DNA from: Variovorax sp. CF079
Lineage (GTDB): Bacteria > Pseudomonadota > Gammaproteobacteria > Burkholderiales > Burkholderiaceae_C
Assembly: GCF_900101545.1 (NCBI RefSeq)
Contig: NZ_FMZU01000003.1
Span: 248,001-312,000, forward strand
DNA: 64,000 nt
Direction of reading: 5' to 3'
The notes under the pieces were generated by a model. It saw only the letters and a program-made list of their open reading frames with translations. It searched no databases and was not told the origin of the DNA. Positions 63,562-64,000 of this stretch are shown one piece after another. A program made the position numbers and the translations under genes. How positions within the stretch are numbered: position 1 is the first letter of the stretch; each line of letters starts with the position of its first letter.

Positions 63562-64000
63562 ATGGAGCAGCACGAGCTCGACTGCGCGCTGATCGTCAAG
63601 CCCGCTTACCCGCTCGAGGGCTTGCTGCGCTGGCGCTCTCTGCGGCAGGAGCCCTTCGTGCTGATCGTGCCGCCAGGCGAGGCGTCGAGCGACGTGACAT
63701 GGCTGCTTTCGAACTACCCCTTCATCCGCTACGAACGCCGTTCGCACGGCGGCAGCCTCGTCGAACGTTTCCTGCAACGCAAGAAGTGCGCACCGAAGGA
63801 GTCGGTGGAGACCGATCCGATCGAAGCGATCGGCCTGCTGGTGGCGCGCGGCCTTGGCATCTCGGTTCTTCCACGCACACCTGCGCTCTCGGTCATCGGT
63901 TCGCGGATGCGTGAGATCAACCTGGGGGCCGACACCTTCTATCGCGAGATCGGATTGATCGAATGCATCGACAATCCGCGCGCGCCACTCAACGGCGACT
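63562..64000 (+). pseudogene. LysR-family effector-domain fragment, continues past the window
   Basis: The frame MEQHELDCALIVKPAYPLEGLLRW...EPFVLIVPPGE...FIRYERRSHGGSLVERFLQ...VETDPIEAIGLLVARGLGISVLPRTPAL is the second half of a LysR effector domain. The DNA-binding part is missing, and the fragment begins at the junction with the aminotransferase remnant. It is open to the window end, so its C-terminus is not seen. Confidence 0.75.

Overview
The window is high-GC DNA from a betaproteobacterium, most likely a member of the Burkholderiales/Comamonadaceae (Variovorax-like). The reasons are GC-rich codon use, the style of the hydantoin genes and LysR regulator, and the Burkholderiales-like CdiA and contractile-injection proteins. 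This is inferred from protein flavour only; there is no rRNA or other marker gene. No tRNA, rRNA or CRISPR array was seen.

Layout. (1) 1-14.5 kb, minus strand: a two-partner-secretion contact-dependent inhibition (CDI) locus in the order cdiB-cdiA-cdiI. CdiA is 3168 aa and ends in a cytidine-deaminase-like toxin. Behind it lies a decayed orphan cdiA-CT/cdiI module that shares about 1.25 kb of near-identical DNA with the intact cdiA. (2) 14.7-22.6 kb: a mosaic segment bounded by two inverted copies of a ~145-bp sequence. It holds a ParE-like toxin/antitoxin pair, a KfrA remnant, an IS6-family remnant, a broken SMC-like ATPase with its partner gene, and an intact three-gene operon. That operon encodes a TPR/CHAT protease, a small zinc-ribbon protein and a four-helix membrane protein, and looks like a conflict or cell-suicide system I cannot match to a named one. 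(3) 23.4-51.4 kb, plus strand: a receiver-less sigma-54 activator, a well-formed -24/-12 promoter, and a ~26.6-kb polycistron for an extracellular contractile injection system (eCIS): sheath, tube, cap, AAA+ ATPase, two DUF4157 cargo candidates, hub, spike, PAAR tip, baseplate and a large fibre-like protein. (4) 51.6-53.2 kb: an AbiE-type toxin/antitoxin pair with two 30-bp palindromic operators; the toxin gene is cut at its 3' end. (5) 53.2-63.1 kb: a hydantoin/cyclic-amide catabolic locus with an eight-gene minus-strand operon (amidohydrolase, DHDPS-family protein, hydantoinase, D-carbamoylase and a polar-amino-acid ABC transporter), a LysR regulator and a divergent hydantoin racemase. (6) 63.1-64 kb: remnants of an aminotransferase and a second LysR gene.

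How the parts work together. The CDI locus and the eCIS are two contact or particle-based toxin-delivery systems. The CHAT operon, ParE-like pair and AbiE pair are typical defence or stabilisation cargo. The eCIS appears to be under dedicated sigma-54 control from the adjacent activator. The hydantoin operon should import a hydantoin- or amino-acid-like compound, open the ring, decarbamoylate it to a D-amino acid and racemise the hydantoin, with the LysR protein as the likely switch. The truncated abiEii next to intact catabolic genes suggests the right edge of accessory DNA lies near 53.2 kb.
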